Shown: positions 11,161 to 21,649, numbered from the stretch's first letter. The stretch is 41,005 bases of DNA from Candidatus Nanopelagicales bacterium (GCA_016463095.1 JAEMSA010000011.1:1-41005), one strand, 5' to 3'. The notes: a model not told the origin generated them from the letters alone. A program made the numbers and translations.

Positions 11161-12006
11161 TTATTTTCCACCTCTAGCTTTATTTGCTGGTCGACGACGA
11201 ACAATAAATTGTTGTGAAGCTTTTTTAGGTCTACGAGTACGACCTTCTGGTTTACCGGAAGGGTTAACTGGATGTCGTCCACCGGAAGTTTTTCCTTCTC
11301 CACCACCGTGAGGATGGTCGACCGGGTTCATAACCACACCACGAACGGTTGGTCGAACACCTTTCCAACGCATACGTCCTGCTTTACCCCAGTTGATATT
11401 TGATTGTTCAGCGTTACCAACTTCGCCAACTGTGGCACGACATCTCACATCAACGCTTCTAATTTCACCTGATGGAAGTCTTAGTTGTGCAAGTTGACCT
11501 TCTTTAGCAACAAGTTGAATACTTGCTCCAGCTGAACGTGCCATTTTTGCTCCGCCACCTGGTTTTAATTCCACGGCGTGAATAACAGTTCCTACTGGAA
11601 TATTTCTTAGGGGCAAATTGTTTCCTGGTTTGATGTCTGCACTTGGACCGGTTTCAACTGCATCATTTTGTTTCAGTTTGTTTGGTGCCAAAATGTAGCG
11701 CTTTTCTCCATCAGCAAAGTGAAGCAATGCAATACGTGCAGTTCTATTTGGGTCATATTCAATGTGAGCAACAGTTGCTGGTACTCCGTCTTTGTCTAAA
11801 CGTTTGAAATCAATTAGACGATAAGCACGTTTGTGTCCGCCACCTTGATGGCGAGTAGTAATTCTTCCTTGGTTATTTCTGCCACCTTTGGAATGAACTG
11901 GTCTAACTAAAGATTTTTCTGGGGTGGAACGTGTTGTTTCGGAGAAGTCAGCAACTGAGGCACCACGGTTTGATGGTGTGGTTGGCTTTAATTTTCTAAT
12001 ACCCAT
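11161..12006 (-). CDS. rplB: 50S ribosomal protein L2
   Basis: [54 protein letters not shown]. Confidence 0.98.
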   Translation of the reverse strand: MGIRKLKPTTPSNRGASVADFSETTRSTPEKSLVRPVHSKGGRNNQGRITTRHQGGGHKRAYRLIDFKRLDKDGVPATVAHIEYDPNRTARIALLHFADGEKRYILAPNKLKQNDAVETGPSADIKPGNNLPLRNIPVGTVIHAVELKPGGGAKMARSAGASIQLVAKEGQLAQLRLPSGEIRSVDVRCRATVGEVGNAEQSNINWGKAGRMRWKGVRPTVRGVVMNPVDHPHGGGEGKTSGGRHPVNPSGKPEGRTRRPKKASQQFIVRRRPANKARGGK

Positions 12007-12025
12007 TAGTTATCTCAACTCCCCT

Positions 12026-12325
12026 TTAAGCACTTGGCGCATTGAAGATGTCAATTCGATCGCCTTGCGCAAGGGATACGATTGCTCTTTTGGTGTCTGA
12101 TCTTGATCCTTCACCAAAACGAGTGCGGTAAGTTTTACCTTTTCTATTAAGTGTGTTAACACTCAAAACTTTTACGTTGAATAATGCTTCAACAGCTTGT
12201 CTAATTTGGGTTTTGTTGGCATCTTTCTTAACCACAAATGTGTATTTGTTTTCATCCAAAAGTGAGTAACTCTTTTCAGAAACAACTGGGGCAATTAAAA
12301 CATCTCTCAATAAGTTTTTATCCAT
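12026..12325 (-). CDS. rplW: 50S ribosomal protein L23
   Basis: [46 protein letters not shown]. Confidence 0.97.
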   Translation of the reverse strand: MDKNLLRDVLIAPVVSEKSYSLLDENKYTFVVKKDANKTQIRQAVEALFNVKVLSVNTLNRKGKTYRTRFGEGSRSDTKRAIVSLAQGDRIDIFNAPSA

Positions 12326-13006
12326 TTAGGCACCAACTTCTGCATCAGTAGCGCGACCAACAGCACTTGCTGATTTACCGGTGCGCGGACCACTCAAGAA
12401 TTCATCCAAAGCAGTTTTTGTGAAAACAAGATCGTCAGCAACCAAAACGTCGTAAGTATTTAGTTGACCAGGTGAGACCACGTGCATATCGTTAACGTTT
12501 CTCAAAGAAAACCAACCAATTAATTCATTAAGTGAAACGATTACCAAAACTTTTTTGCCTTTAGCAATATTTCTAACGGCTTGTACACCTTGTTTGGTAG
12601 ATGGCTTGTCGCCTTCCACAATTGCACTCAAAACATGAACATGGTTTTCGCGAGCTCTGTCACTTAAAGCAGAGCGAAGTGCTGCAGCTTTCATTTTCTT
12701 AGGGGTTCTTTCGGAATAATCACGAGGCACGATGGAGTGAACGTGTCCACCACCAGTCCATTGTGGGGAACGAATAGAACCTTGACGAGCGTTACCAGTT
12801 CCTTTTTGTTTGTAAGGTTTTTTACCGCCACCAGAAACTTCGCTGTGTGATTTAGTTTTTTGTGAACCTTGGCGAGCAGCAGCTAATTGTGCAGTTACCA
12901 CTTGATGCATCAAAGGAACATTAACTTGAACATCAAAAATTTCTGCAGGCAAATCAACAGAGCCTGAAGCACTACCTTGAGGAGTTGTTATTTGTACTGA
13001 AGTCAT
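12326..13006 (-). CDS. rplD: 50S ribosomal protein L4
   Basis: SGGGKKPYKQKGTGNARQGSIRSPQWTGGGHVHS. Confidence 0.97.
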   Translation of the reverse strand: MTSVQITTPQGSASGSVDLPAEIFDVQVNVPLMHQVVTAQLAAARQGSQKTKSHSEVSGGGKKPYKQKGTGNARQGSIRSPQWTGGGHVHSIVPRDYSERTPKKMKAAALRSALSDRARENHVHVLSAIVEGDKPSTKQGVQAVRNIAKGKKVLVIVSLNELIGWFSLRNVNDMHVVSPGQLNTYDVLVADDLVFTKTALDEFLSGPRTGKSASAVGRATDAEVGA

Positions 13007-13668
13007 TATTTTTTACCTGCCTTGACTTGTGTTTTGGCAGCAGATCTAACAAGAATTAATGAACCAATTGGTCCGGGTACAGCACCTTTAATAAGTAGTA
13101 AACCATTTTCGGCATCAACTTTTGCCACAGTCATATTGATTGTGGTGATGCGATCTGAACCCATACGTCCAGCCATTTTGATACCTTTGAAAACTCGACC
13201 AGGTGTGGCACATGCACCGATAGAACCTGGAGATCTGTGTTTTCTTTCCACACCGTGTGAAGCGCGCAGTCCATGGAAACCGTGTCTTTTCATTACACCG
13301 GCAAAACCATGTCCGCGTGAAGTTCCGGTGACATCAACTGCATCTCCTGCAGTAAATACATCAGCATTTAATTCTTGACCAACTGTGTAGTTGTTGGCAT
13401 CTAGTGTTCTTAATTCAACAAGGTGTCGTCTTGGGGTAACTCCAGCTTTAGCAAAATGACCTTGTTCAGGTTTGTTAACTTTTCTAGGATCAATTTGTCC
13501 AAAAGCTAATTGCACAGCTGAGTAACCATCTTTTTCAGGGGTTCTAACAGTGGTGACAACATTTGGACCAGCTTTAATAACGGTTACTGGTACCACCTTG
13601 TTTGATTCATCCCAAACTTGTGTCATGCCTAGTTTTTCACCAAGCAAACCTTTAACGTTTCTGTCCAT
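13006..13668 (-). CDS. rplC: 50S ribosomal protein L3
   Basis: [47 protein letters not shown]. Confidence 0.97.
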   Translation of the reverse strand: MDRNVKGLLGEKLGMTQVWDESNKVVPVTVIKAGPNVVTTVRTPEKDGYSAVQLAFGQIDPRKVNKPEQGHFAKAGVTPRRHLVELRTLDANNYTVGQELNADVFTAGDAVDVTGTSRGHGFAGVMKRHGFHGLRASHGVERKHRSPGSIGACATPGRVFKGIKMAGRMGSDRITTINMTVAKVDAENGLLLIKGAVPGPIGSLILVRSAAKTQVKAGKK

Positions 13669-13685
13669 TGTTAGTCACCTACCTT

Positions 13686-13994
13686 CTATAACTTGATTTC
13701 AATATCTACACCGGCTGGAAGGTCCAGACGCATTAGTGAATCAACAGTCTTTGGAGTTGGATCCAAAATGTCGATAAGTCTTTTGTGTGTGCGCATTTCA
13801 AAATGCTCACGTGAATCTTTATATTTAAATGGTGAACGAATAACCACATAAACATTTTTCTCAGTTGGAAGTGGCACCGGTCCAGCAACTTTTGCACCAG
13901 TTTTGATCACAGTTTCGACTATCTTCTTGGCAGAAGAGTCAATGACCTCATGGTCGTAAGCCTTTAGCCTGATACGGATCTTTTGTCCGGCCAT
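13686..13994 (-). CDS. rpsJ: 30S ribosomal protein S10
   Basis: [25 protein letters not shown]; upstream AAGGAAGG as ribosome binding site. Confidence 0.97.
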   Translation of the reverse strand: MAGQKIRIRLKAYDHEVIDSSAKKIVETVIKTGAKVAGPVPLPTEKNVYVVIRSPFKYKDSREHFEMRTHKRLIDILDPTPKTVDSLMRLDLPAGVDIEIKL

Positions 13995-14043
13995 CGGTTT
14001 CGCCTACCTTCCTTACTAGTTTCGGTTGGTCTTACTTTTTTGG

Positions 14044-14080
14044 TTTCAAGCGGAACAGGTTTTACCCATCCCGCTTGAAA
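14044..14080 (-). other. Long hairpin in tuf-rpsJ intergenic / rpsJ leader RNA
   Basis: Minus-strand RNA UUUCAAGCGGGAUGGGU-AAA-ACCUGUUCCGCUUGAAA: 17 bp continuous pairing (3 G-U) with a 3-nt loop; no U-tract downstream. Confidence 0.75.
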
Positions 14081-14098
14081 GTCAAATGTGATTGTTAA

Positions 14099-15289
14099 TT
14101 ACTTAACAATCTTTGTTACACGTCCTGCACCAACAGTGCGTCCACCTTCGCGAATTGCGAAGCGAAGACCGTCTTCCATGGCGATCGGTTGAATTAACTC
14201 GACCTTCATTTCAGTGTTGTCTCCTGGCATAACCATTTCGACACCGTTTGGTAATTCACAAACACCAGTCACGTCAGTTGTACGGAAGTAGAACTGTGGA
14301 CGGTAGTTATTGAAGAATGGAGTGTGACGTCCACCTTCGTCTTTGCTCAAGATGTAAACCTGAGCTTCGAAGTTGGTGTGTGGTGTTGAAGTTCCTGGTT
14401 TAACAACGCACATACCGCGTTCAACATCTTCACGCTTGGTTCCACGAAGTAACAAACCAACGTTTTCGCCAGCTTGACCTTCGTCAAGAAGTTTGCGGAA
14501 CATTTCGATACCGGTAACGATAGTTTTTTGTGAAGTTTCGCGGATTCCCACGATTTCAACTTCTTCGTTAACCTTTACTTGTCCTCTTTCAATACGACCA
14601 GTAATAACTGTTCCACGACCTGTGATCGTGAAAACGTCTTCAACTGGCATCAAGAATGGCTTCTCGATTTCGCGTACTGGAGTTGGGATAAATGTGTCAA
14701 CCGCAGTCATTAATTCCATGATTGATTCTGACCATTTAGCATCGCCTTCTAGAGCTTTCAAAGCAGAGATGCGAACAATTGGAGTATCTTTTCCAGGGAA
14801 TTCGTACTTGGTTAGAAGTTCTCTAATTTCTTCTTCTACAAGTTCTAACAAATCTGGATCTGCTGTGTCGCACTTATTCAATGCAACAACAACTGCAGGT
14901 ACACCAACTTGACGTGCCAACAAAACGTGTTCTTTTGTTTGTGGCATCGGTCCGTCAGTTCCTGCAACAACAAGAATTGCGCCGTCCATCTGTGCTGCAC
15001 CAGTAATCATGTTTTTGATGTAGTCAGCGTGGCCCGGGCAGTCAACGTGTGCATAATGACGTGCTTCAGTTTGGTATTCGACGTGTGCAATCGAAATGGT
15101 GATACCGCGTAGACGCTCTTCAGGAGCTTTGTCAATTTGGTCGAACGGAGTAAATGGATTTACATCCGGATATTTGTCGTGTAGCACCTTGGTAATCGCC
15201 GCGGTCAATGTGGTTTTGCCGTGGTCGATGTGGCCGATGGTGCCGATATTTACGTGCGGTTTTGTCCGCTCGAACTTGGCTTTTGCCAC
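14099..15289 (-). CDS. tuf: Elongation factor Tu
   Basis: [52 protein letters not shown]. Confidence 0.98.
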   Translation of the reverse strand: MAKAKFERTKPHVNIGTIGHIDHGKTTLTAAITKVLHDKYPDVNPFTPFDQIDKAPEERLRGITISIAHVEYQTEARHYAHVDCPGHADYIKNMITGAAQMDGAILVVAGTDGPMPQTKEHVLLARQVGVPAVVVALNKCDTADPDLLELVEEEIRELLTKYEFPGKDTPIVRISALKALEGDAKWSESIMELMTAVDTFIPTPVREIEKPFLMPVEDVFTITGRGTVITGRIERGQVKVNEEVEIVGIRETSQKTIVTGIEMFRKLLDEGQAGENVGLLLRGTKREDVERGMCVVKPGTSTPHTNFEAQVYILSKDEGGRHTPFFNNYRPQFYFRTTDVTGVCELPNGVEMVMPGDNTEMKVELIQPIAMEDGLRFAIREGGRTVGAGRVTKIVK

Positions 15290-15362
15290 TTTGCTTCTCC
15301 TTTGACCTGCGTTTTTCTATCCCGACAATTAGCAGTTTGCTAATTGCGCGGTTCTTTCTTTC

Positions 15363-17462
15363 TTACTCGCCGCGAACCTTGGCAACAATTTCTTGCGAAA
15401 CTGCAGCGGGTACTTGCGCGTAAGAATGAAATTGCATTGAGTAACTTGCTCGTCCTTGTGTTTTGGAACGCAAGTCACCTACATAACCAAACATTTCGCT
15501 TAAGGGCACAAGAGCTTTAACAACACGTGCGCCTGCTCTTTCGTCCATAGCTTGAATTTGGCCACGACGGGAATTCAAATCTCCAATTACTTCACCCATG
15601 AAATCTTCAGGTGTTACAACTTCAACATCCATCATTGGTTCTAACAAAACTGGATTAGCTTTTCGAGCAGCTTCTTTAAATGCCATTGATCCAGCAATTT
15701 TGAAAGCTAATTCTGAAGAGTCAACATCGTGGTATGCGCCATCTTGCAAAGTAACTTTGATGTCAACCATTTGGTAACCGGCTAGTACCCCGTTAACCAT
15801 TGCTTCTTGAGCACCGTCATCAACTGAAGGAATATATTCTCTAGGAATTCTTCCACCAGATACTTTGTTAACGAATTCATAACCGCCACCTTCAGTGGTG
15901 TTTGGTTCGATATCAACAATTACGCGGGCAAATTGTCCAGCGCCACCAGATTGTTTCTTGTGGGTGTAATCAACTTTTTCAACTTTTTTAGTAATAGTTT
16001 CGCGATATGCAACTTGTGGTTTACCAACGTTTGCTTCAACTTTAAATTCACGTTTCATGCGATCTACCAGAACTTCTAAGTGAAGTTCACCCATTCCACC
16101 GATAATTGTTTGACCGGTTTCTTCATCTCCACGAACATGGAATGTTGGGTCTTCTTCAGCAAGTCTTTGAATTGCTGTGGCAAGTTTGTCTTGATCGTTC
16201 TTGGTCTTTGGTTCGATTGCTACGTGAATAACTGGATCCGGAAAGTCCATTGATTCAAGAACAACTGGTTTATCTTGATCACAAAGTGTGTCACCTGTAG
16301 TGGTGTCTTTCAATCCCATAACTGCCACAATCAAACCTGCAGTTGCTGAATCTCTTTCTTCACGTTTGTTGGCGTGCATTTGATAAATCTTGCCAATTCT
16401 TTCTCTTCTATCTTTTGTAGCATTCAACACAGATGTTCCTGGTTCTAATTTTCCAGAATAAATTCGAATGTAAGTTAATTTTCCAAGATGAGGATCACTC
16501 ATGATTTTAAAAGCTAGTGCTGAGAATGGTTCATTTTCTGAAGGTGCTCTATCAATTTCAACGGAAGGATCTCCTTGCTTAAAGCCTTTGATGGCTCCAA
16601 CTTCTAATGGGCTAGGTAGATATCTAACAACTGCATCCAACATTTGTTGTACACCTTTGTTTTTAAATGCAGAACCCATGATTACTGGAACTACTGAGAA
16701 ATTAACTGTGCCTTTACGAATTGCGGCAATTATTTGCTCTCTGGATGGTTCTTTTTCTTCCATGAATAATTCCATAATTGTTTCATCAATGTCAGCAAGT
16801 TTTTCAATCATTTCAGCACGCTTAACTTTTGCTTCAGCTAACATATTTGCAGGAACTTCTTGGGTTTCAAATTCGTCGCCCTTATTTGCTTCAAGATCCC
16901 AAACATAAGCTTTCATATCGATCAAATCTACGATTCCAGCAAATTCACCTTCGGTTCCAATTGGAAGTTGTAACAACACAACTGGGGCGTGCAATCTTTC
17001 AATCAACATTTCATAGGTGCGGGTATAAACAGCACCGGTTCTATCTAATTTATTAATAAAGGCAATACGTGGAACTTTGTAACGATCTGCTTGGCGCCAT
17101 ACGGTTTCTGATTGTGGTTCAACACCAGCAACACCGTCAAACACTGCAACGGCACCGTCTAGTACTCGAAGTGATCTTTCAACTTCAACTGTGAAATCTA
17201 CGTGACCTGGTGTGTCAATGATGTTAATTAAATGGTCATCCCAAGTACAAGTTGTTGCTGCAGAAGTAATAGTGATACCGCGTTCTTGTTCTTGTGGCAT
17301 CCAGTCCATAGTTGCGGCACCATCATGAACTTCACCAATTTTGTAATTAACGCCTGTGTAGAAAAGAATTCGTTCAGTAGTTGTAGTTTTGCCCGCATCA
17401 ATATGAGCCATGATGCCGATATTGCGCACCGTAGCTAAATCAAGCTGCGTATCTGTTGCCAC
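15363..17462 (-). CDS. fusA: Elongation factor G
   Basis: [64 protein letters not shown]. Confidence 0.98.
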   Translation of the reverse strand: MATDTQLDLATVRNIGIMAHIDAGKTTTTERILFYTGVNYKIGEVHDGAATMDWMPQEQERGITITSAATTCTWDDHLINIIDTPGHVDFTVEVERSLRVLDGAVAVFDGVAGVEPQSETVWRQADRYKVPRIAFINKLDRTGAVYTRTYEMLIERLHAPVVLLQLPIGTEGEFAGIVDLIDMKAYVWDLEANKGDEFETQEVPANMLAEAKVKRAEMIEKLADIDETIMELFMEEKEPSREQIIAAIRKGTVNFSVVPVIMGSAFKNKGVQQMLDAVVRYLPSPLEVGAIKGFKQGDPSVEIDRAPSENEPFSALAFKIMSDPHLGKLTYIRIYSGKLEPGTSVLNATKDRRERIGKIYQMHANKREERDSATAGLIVAVMGLKDTTTGDTLCDQDKPVVLESMDFPDPVIHVAIEPKTKNDQDKLATAIQRLAEEDPTFHVRGDEETGQTIIGGMGELHLEVLVDRMKREFKVEANVGKPQVAYRETITKKVEKVDYTHKKQSGGAGQFARVIVDIEPNTTEGGGYEFVNKVSGGRIPREYIPSVDDGAQEAMVNGVLAGYQMVDIKVTLQDGAYHDVDSSELAFKIAGSMAFKEAARKANPVLLEPMMDVEVVTPEDFMGEVIGDLNSRRGQIQAMDERAGARVVKALVPLSEMFGYVGDLRSKTQGRASYSMQFHSYAQVPAAVSQEIVAKVRGE

Positions 17463-17485
17463 TGTCTTCTTTTCCTTTTCTTTAA

Positions 17486-17956
17486 CTACCAGCGATAGTG
17501 AGCAAATGCTTTATTTGCTTCAGCCATCTTGTGGGTGTCTTCGCGTTTCTTTACAGATGCACCTAAACCATTTGAGGCATCTAAAATTTCATTCATCAAT
17601 CTGTCCATCATTGACTTTTCTCTACGTTCGCGTGAGAAATCTACTAACCAGCGCAGAGCTAATGCTGTTGCGCGAGCAGGTTTAACTTCAACTGGAACTT
17701 GGTAAGTTGCACCACCAACACGACGTGATTTAACTTCAACAGTTGGTTTAATATTTTCTAAAGCTTTTTTCAAAGTGATAATTGGATCGTTGCCACTTTT
17801 ATCTTTGGTTCCGTTTAATGCACCATAAACAATTGATTCTGCCGTTGATTTTTTACCACGAGATAAAATCTTATTTACCAATTGAGTAATTAATGGGGAT
17901 GAATAAACTGGATCTGAAACTAATGGGCGCTTTAGCGCAGGACCTTTACGTGGCAT
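17486..17956 (-). CDS. rpsG: 30S ribosomal protein S7
   Basis: [47 protein letters not shown]. Confidence 0.97.
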   Translation of the reverse strand: MPRKGPALKRPLVSDPVYSSPLITQLVNKILSRGKKSTAESIVYGALNGTKDKSGNDPIITLKKALENIKPTVEVKSRRVGGATYQVPVEVKPARATALALRWLVDFSRERREKSMMDRLMNEILDASNGLGASVKKREDTHKMAEANKAFAHYRW

Positions 17957-18330
17957 TAGCTTTTCTCTTTCTTTGCGCCATATCGGCTTCGTGATTGTTT
18001 ACGATCTTTTACACCTTGTGTATCTAGAGAACCACGAATAATTTTGTAACGAACACCTGGAAGATCTTTAACACGGCCGCCACGAACTAAAACGATTGAA
18101 TGTTCTTGCAAGTTATGTCCAACACCTGGAATGTATGCAGTGACTTCCATACCGGAAGATAAACGAACACGTGCAACTTTTCTTAAAGCAGAGTTTGGTT
18201 TTTTGGGAGTTGTTGTATAAACGCGTGTGCAAACACCACGGCGCTGAGGTGAACCTTTAAGCGCTGGTGTTTTACTCTTCGCCGATTTTTCTTGGCGACC
18301 CTTGCGTACGAGTTGTTGAATCGTAGGCAC
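17956..18330 (-). CDS. rpsL: 30S ribosomal protein S12
   Basis: [51 protein letters not shown] start. Confidence 0.98.
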   Translation of the reverse strand: MPTIQQLVRKGRQEKSAKSKTPALKGSPQRRGVCTRVYTTTPKKPNSALRKVARVRLSSGMEVTAYIPGVGHNLQEHSIVLVRGGRVKDLPGVRYKIIRGSLDTQGVKDRKQSRSRYGAKKEKS

Positions 18331-18506
18331 GCAGTTACTCCAGTTTCTCTTTGGTACTGAAATTTCTTTCGATCTAGCTGAAAGTCAGCGATCAAATACG
18401 TGGGGCAAATAACCCTTTTGCACTTGAGACGCGAGACACCAATTTACGCAATGGTCACGGCACGCCCGACATCGGGGGTCGGGTTCCTAGGCGCTAGCCT
18501 CAATTT

Positions 18507-18935
18507 GTGCTAAAGAGAGTCCTGTTGCTATTAACTCTTTCCCTCACAGTTTCGGCTTGTAATCAAGTGTCCCCAACTACTCAAAGTGCCTCAAATGCAG
18601 ACATATATGTAGTCAATTGCGTGACTTTTGAGCAAAAGCCAGTCGAATTAGTTCTTTATTGTGCCGATGCGGGTCAAATATTGAATGAAATCTCATGGGC
18701 TAGCTGGGCATCAACAAATGCTATCGGCGTAGGAACCTCCACAACTAATGACTGTGAACCAACTTGTGTGGAAGGAACCGACGTTGTTTCGGCAGTGGAA
18801 ATTAAATTAACTGCACCTATTACCGGTAAATCTGGCAAAAGTGTTTTTAGTAAGGTTGAAATTCAATATGACAAAGTACAACCAAGTGGTGTGATGGATG
18901 AAGTACTTGATTTACCGACAGATGTTTTTAATTAG
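18507..18935 (+). CDS. Small secreted lipoprotein of unknown function
   Basis: GTG-started ORF; signal peptide MLKRVLLLLTLSLTVSAC with VSAC lipobox; LVLYCADAG...ISWASWAST...NDCEPTCVEGT cysteine motif. Confidence 0.75.
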   Translation: MLKRVLLLLTLSLTVSACNQVSPTTQSASNADIYVVNCVTFEQKPVELVLYCADAGQILNEISWASWASTNAIGVGTSTTNDCEPTCVEGTDVVSAVEIKLTAPITGKSGKSVFSKVEIQYDKVQPSGVMDEVLDLPTDVFN

Positions 18936-20247
18936 GAAAAACTAGTCTGATTCGAAGACCGTTAAACACAGAGTCTTCTAAAAATATTTGGCCATTGTGT
19001 TTATCAACAACGGATTTAATGATGCTCATTCCTAAACCAAATCCCCCGGTATCTCTAGATCGTGATTCATCTAGTCGGGAAAATCTCTCAAAGACTTGAT
19101 TTCTGGCACTAGGTGGTATTCCTGGTCCAGCATCATCAATAATTATCACTGTGTTGCTGTCACTTTGTTTTATTACCACTTCAACATTTGAATCAACGGG
19201 GGTATGGCGCAAAATATTTTGTGAGATATTTGAAAAAAGTTGTCTCATTGAATCTTCGTCACAGCGGATTAATGCCTTAGCATCACCTTTAAATACCACA
19301 TTCCTATTTGAATTATTTGAAGTTAAGTCTTTAAAATATTCTTCAATAATTTCTCTGATGTCTAAGGATTCGTAGGTAAGGGATGCCACAGAATCTGCTT
19401 TGGTTAAAGTTAGCAAATCTTTAACCAGTCTTTCCATTCTTAAGCTTTCTGTTTCAATTCTTGAAGCTGCCCTATCTCGCTGGTCTTGATCAATATTTTC
19501 TTTTTGCAAAATTTCTGAATAACCCCTAATCACGGTAAGAGGGGTTCTAAGTTCATGTGATGCATCTGAAACAAATTGTCTTAAAGCCAGCATCATTTTA
19601 TTAATAGCTAAAGATAATTCCCCAAATTCTGTGCCACTTTTTGCCCCAGGCATATTCCTTGAAAAATCACCTTCTGCAACTGCATGTGCGACATCAACCA
19701 TTTGGATAACTGGTTTGAAGAATCTACTCACAGTAAACCAAGCAAGAATTCCACTTAGTAGAGAAATTATTATTGCCGCAAAAGCTGTGTTAGTTAATAC
19801 TTCCCCGGTTGCCCTTCGAGACTCTTTCAATGAAGCAGCCAAAACATAAATTTCATTGGTGCGACCTTGAAATGCTAAAACTCTATAGAAATCTTTATCT
19901 CTCACTGTGATTATTTTGGTACTTGCTTCAAACACTTGAGCAGGAGTTAATTGTGGAAATACGTCATCGTCATCGTTTATGCCTGCGGATCTAAGAATTG
20001 TTAAAGATCCATCTGCCTCAAATCGCGCAATGGAAATATAGGAATCGGCTAAACCTCTGGCTGGGGAAAGTGTTTCGCCACGTAATTCTTTCAAAAGTCT
20101 TGGTTGGCTTATAGAGGTAATTAGTGCATTATCAATTGAGTCGCTAAATGTTTTTTGCGCATTATTCACCGCAATGCCGCCAAGTGCAAAAGTTGGTATT
20201 GCAGACAATACGGCTGTTAAAATTGAAATTCTTGTCCTAAGTTTCAT
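18928..20247 (-). CDS. Two-component sensor histidine kinase (TM sensor, HAMP, HisKA, HATPase_c)
   Basis: FVSDASHELRTPLTVIRGYSEIL H-box; IDDAGPGIPPSARNQVFERFSRLDESRSRDTGGFGLGMSI N/G boxes; two TM segments flanking an extracellular domain. Confidence 0.93.
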   Translation of the reverse strand: MKLRTRISILTAVLSAIPTFALGGIAVNNAQKTFSDSIDNALITSISQPRLLKELRGETLSPARGLADSYISIARFEADGSLTILRSAGINDDDDVFPQLTPAQVFEASTKIITVRDKDFYRVLAFQGRTNEIYVLAASLKESRRATGEVLTNTAFAAIIISLLSGILAWFTVSRFFKPVIQMVDVAHAVAEGDFSRNMPGAKSGTEFGELSLAINKMMLALRQFVSDASHELRTPLTVIRGYSEILQKENIDQDQRDRAASRIETESLRMERLVKDLLTLTKADSVASLTYESLDIREIIEEYFKDLTSNNSNRNVVFKGDAKALIRCDEDSMRQLFSNISQNILRHTPVDSNVEVVIKQSDSNTVIIIDDAGPGIPPSARNQVFERFSRLDESRSRDTGGFGLGMSIIKSVVDKHNGQIFLEDSVFNGLRIRLVFPN

Positions 20248-20957
20248 TTGGCTTCAATCTGGTAGCCAATACCACGCACAGTTCGTATGTATGCGCTATC
20301 TCCTAATTTTTTTCTTAAGTAAGAAATATATGTGTCAAGTACTGCTCCATCCGTTGCAAAATCTAGCCCCCACACCACACTTAGAATTTGTTCTCTCGTT
20401 AAAACTCGTCCAGAATTTTCCATCAGATATTGCAATAATTTAAATTCAGTTGGTGAGGTTTCAATTTCTTTATCATTAACACTCACTCGATAATTTAAAA
20501 TATCTAAAGATATATTTCCATTTACTAATACATTTCCCTCAGTAGGCTTATTCTTGGATCTTCTTAAAACTGCTGCCACTCGCATAAGTAGTTCTTCTAA
20601 ACCAAAAGGTTTGGTAACAAAGTCGTCTGCACCTAACCCAAAACCAATTGACTTATCATCTTTTTGATCTCGTGCAGTTAAAACAATTATGGGAATATTG
20701 TTATTTTCATTTCTCAGTTTTTCTATTACGCCGAAACCATCTAATTGAGGCATATTTATATCAAGGATTACTAAATCGGGTTTTTCTTCCCTAATAAGTC
20801 TTACAGCTTCCATGCCATGTTTGGCAGAAATAGTTTCATAACCATTCATGCGTAGAGCATCTTGCAATAGATCATTAAGTGACGTCTCGTCTTCTGCTAC
20901 CAGAATTCGAGCTAGGGAGTTAGTCACGGTTACTAATCTATTCGCTTTAGTTTGCAA
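20244..20957 (-). CDS. OmpR/PhoB-family response regulator (start may be further downstream)
   Basis: RILVAEDETSLNDLL...PDLVILDINMPQLDGFGV receiver; C-terminal winged helix LTREQILSVVWGLDFATDGAVLDTYISYLRKKLGD...IRTVRGIGYQIE. Confidence 0.94.
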   Translation of the reverse strand: MQTKANRLVTVTNSLARILVAEDETSLNDLLQDALRMNGYETISAKHGMEAVRLIREEKPDLVILDINMPQLDGFGVIEKLRNENNNIPIIVLTARDQKDDKSIGFGLGADDFVTKPFGLEELLMRVAAVLRRSKNKPTEGNVLVNGNISLDILNYRVSVNDKEIETSPTEFKLLQYLMENSGRVLTREQILSVVWGLDFATDGAVLDTYISYLRKKLGDSAYIRTVRGIGYQIEAK

Positions 20958-20979
20958 GATGCTCTACAAGCCACCGGTT

Positions 20980-21558
20980 TTAGTAAGTCAGTGATGCAGT
21001 TTGGGCGGTTCCCAAATCAGCACCACGATGACTTCCTAATTTTCCTACCCAGGCTGCTTTGGCTGCCTTGATTGCATCAGCTTGAGCTTGGGTGATGGTG
21101 CTATTAGAAACCAAGGAAGTAAGAACTTCGTCTCTAATTACTGTGATGTCTTCTTTTGGAAGAGCACGCAGTGCGGTCTTAATTGATGTTGCTTCAGCAG
21201 TAGTTATAGTTCCTGCTGTTACAAGATCTCTAATTGATTTTTTAGTTGTTGCTGCAGCTTTAACTGCATTTGCTTTTGTTTGAGTCAAGGTTGAATTGCT
21301 AACTAAACCTGTTAAAACTGTGTTTAATTTAGTTACAAACTTGGCATCAAGCTTTGTTTTCATTGCTGCTTTAAAAGCATCAGCTTGTGTTTGGTTAATC
21401 GTTCCAGCAGTAACAAGAGATGCGATTGCGCCACCTCCGCGGTTACCTTCACCTCTGCCGCCGTTTCCGCCACCATGGTTAGCGAATGCTGCAGAAGAAG
21501 TTGAAGCAATTAGTCCAGTAACAACTAAAGCTGCTAGTACAGTTCTTTTCTTGATCAT
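20980..21558 (-). CDS. Secreted protein with four LV-x(3)-T-[IL] helix repeats arranged as a 64-aa duplication
   Basis: Signal peptide MIKKRTVLAALVVTGLIASTSSAAFA; Gly-rich linker; repeats LVTAGTINQTQADA / LVSNSTLTQTKANA / LVTAGTITTAEATS / LVSNSTITQAQADA. Confidence 0.85.
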   Translation of the reverse strand: MIKKRTVLAALVVTGLIASTSSAAFANHGGGNGGRGEGNRGGGAIASLVTAGTINQTQADAFKAAMKTKLDAKFVTKLNTVLTGLVSNSTLTQTKANAVKAAATTKKSIRDLVTAGTITTAEATSIKTALRALPKEDITVIRDEVLTSLVSNSTITQAQADAIKAAKAAWVGKLGSHRGADLGTAQTASLTY

Positions 21559-21625
21559 TTTTTCCTCTTTCTGTTGTCTTGCCTTACTTAAACTTTGATG
21601 GGCTTACCCTTAAATCATCTAAAAC

Positions 21626-21649
21626 TATTCTGAGAGTTTCCTGAGAATA
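21626..21649. promoter_or_regulatory. Candidate OmpR-family operator: CTGAGA direct repeat at 11-bp period, flanked by TATTCT/AGAATA dyad
   Basis: TATTCTGAGAGTTTCCTGAGAATA; CTGAGA at 21630-21635 and 21641-21646, between the divergent secreted-protein and ndh genes. Confidence 0.45.

Noticed and set aside
14493-14912. 139-aa plus-strand ORF antisense to tuf (and similar ORFs over fusA, rpoB, rpoC, rplC)
   Set aside because: Mirror ORFs of highly codon-biased genes; no RBS, no recognisable domain.
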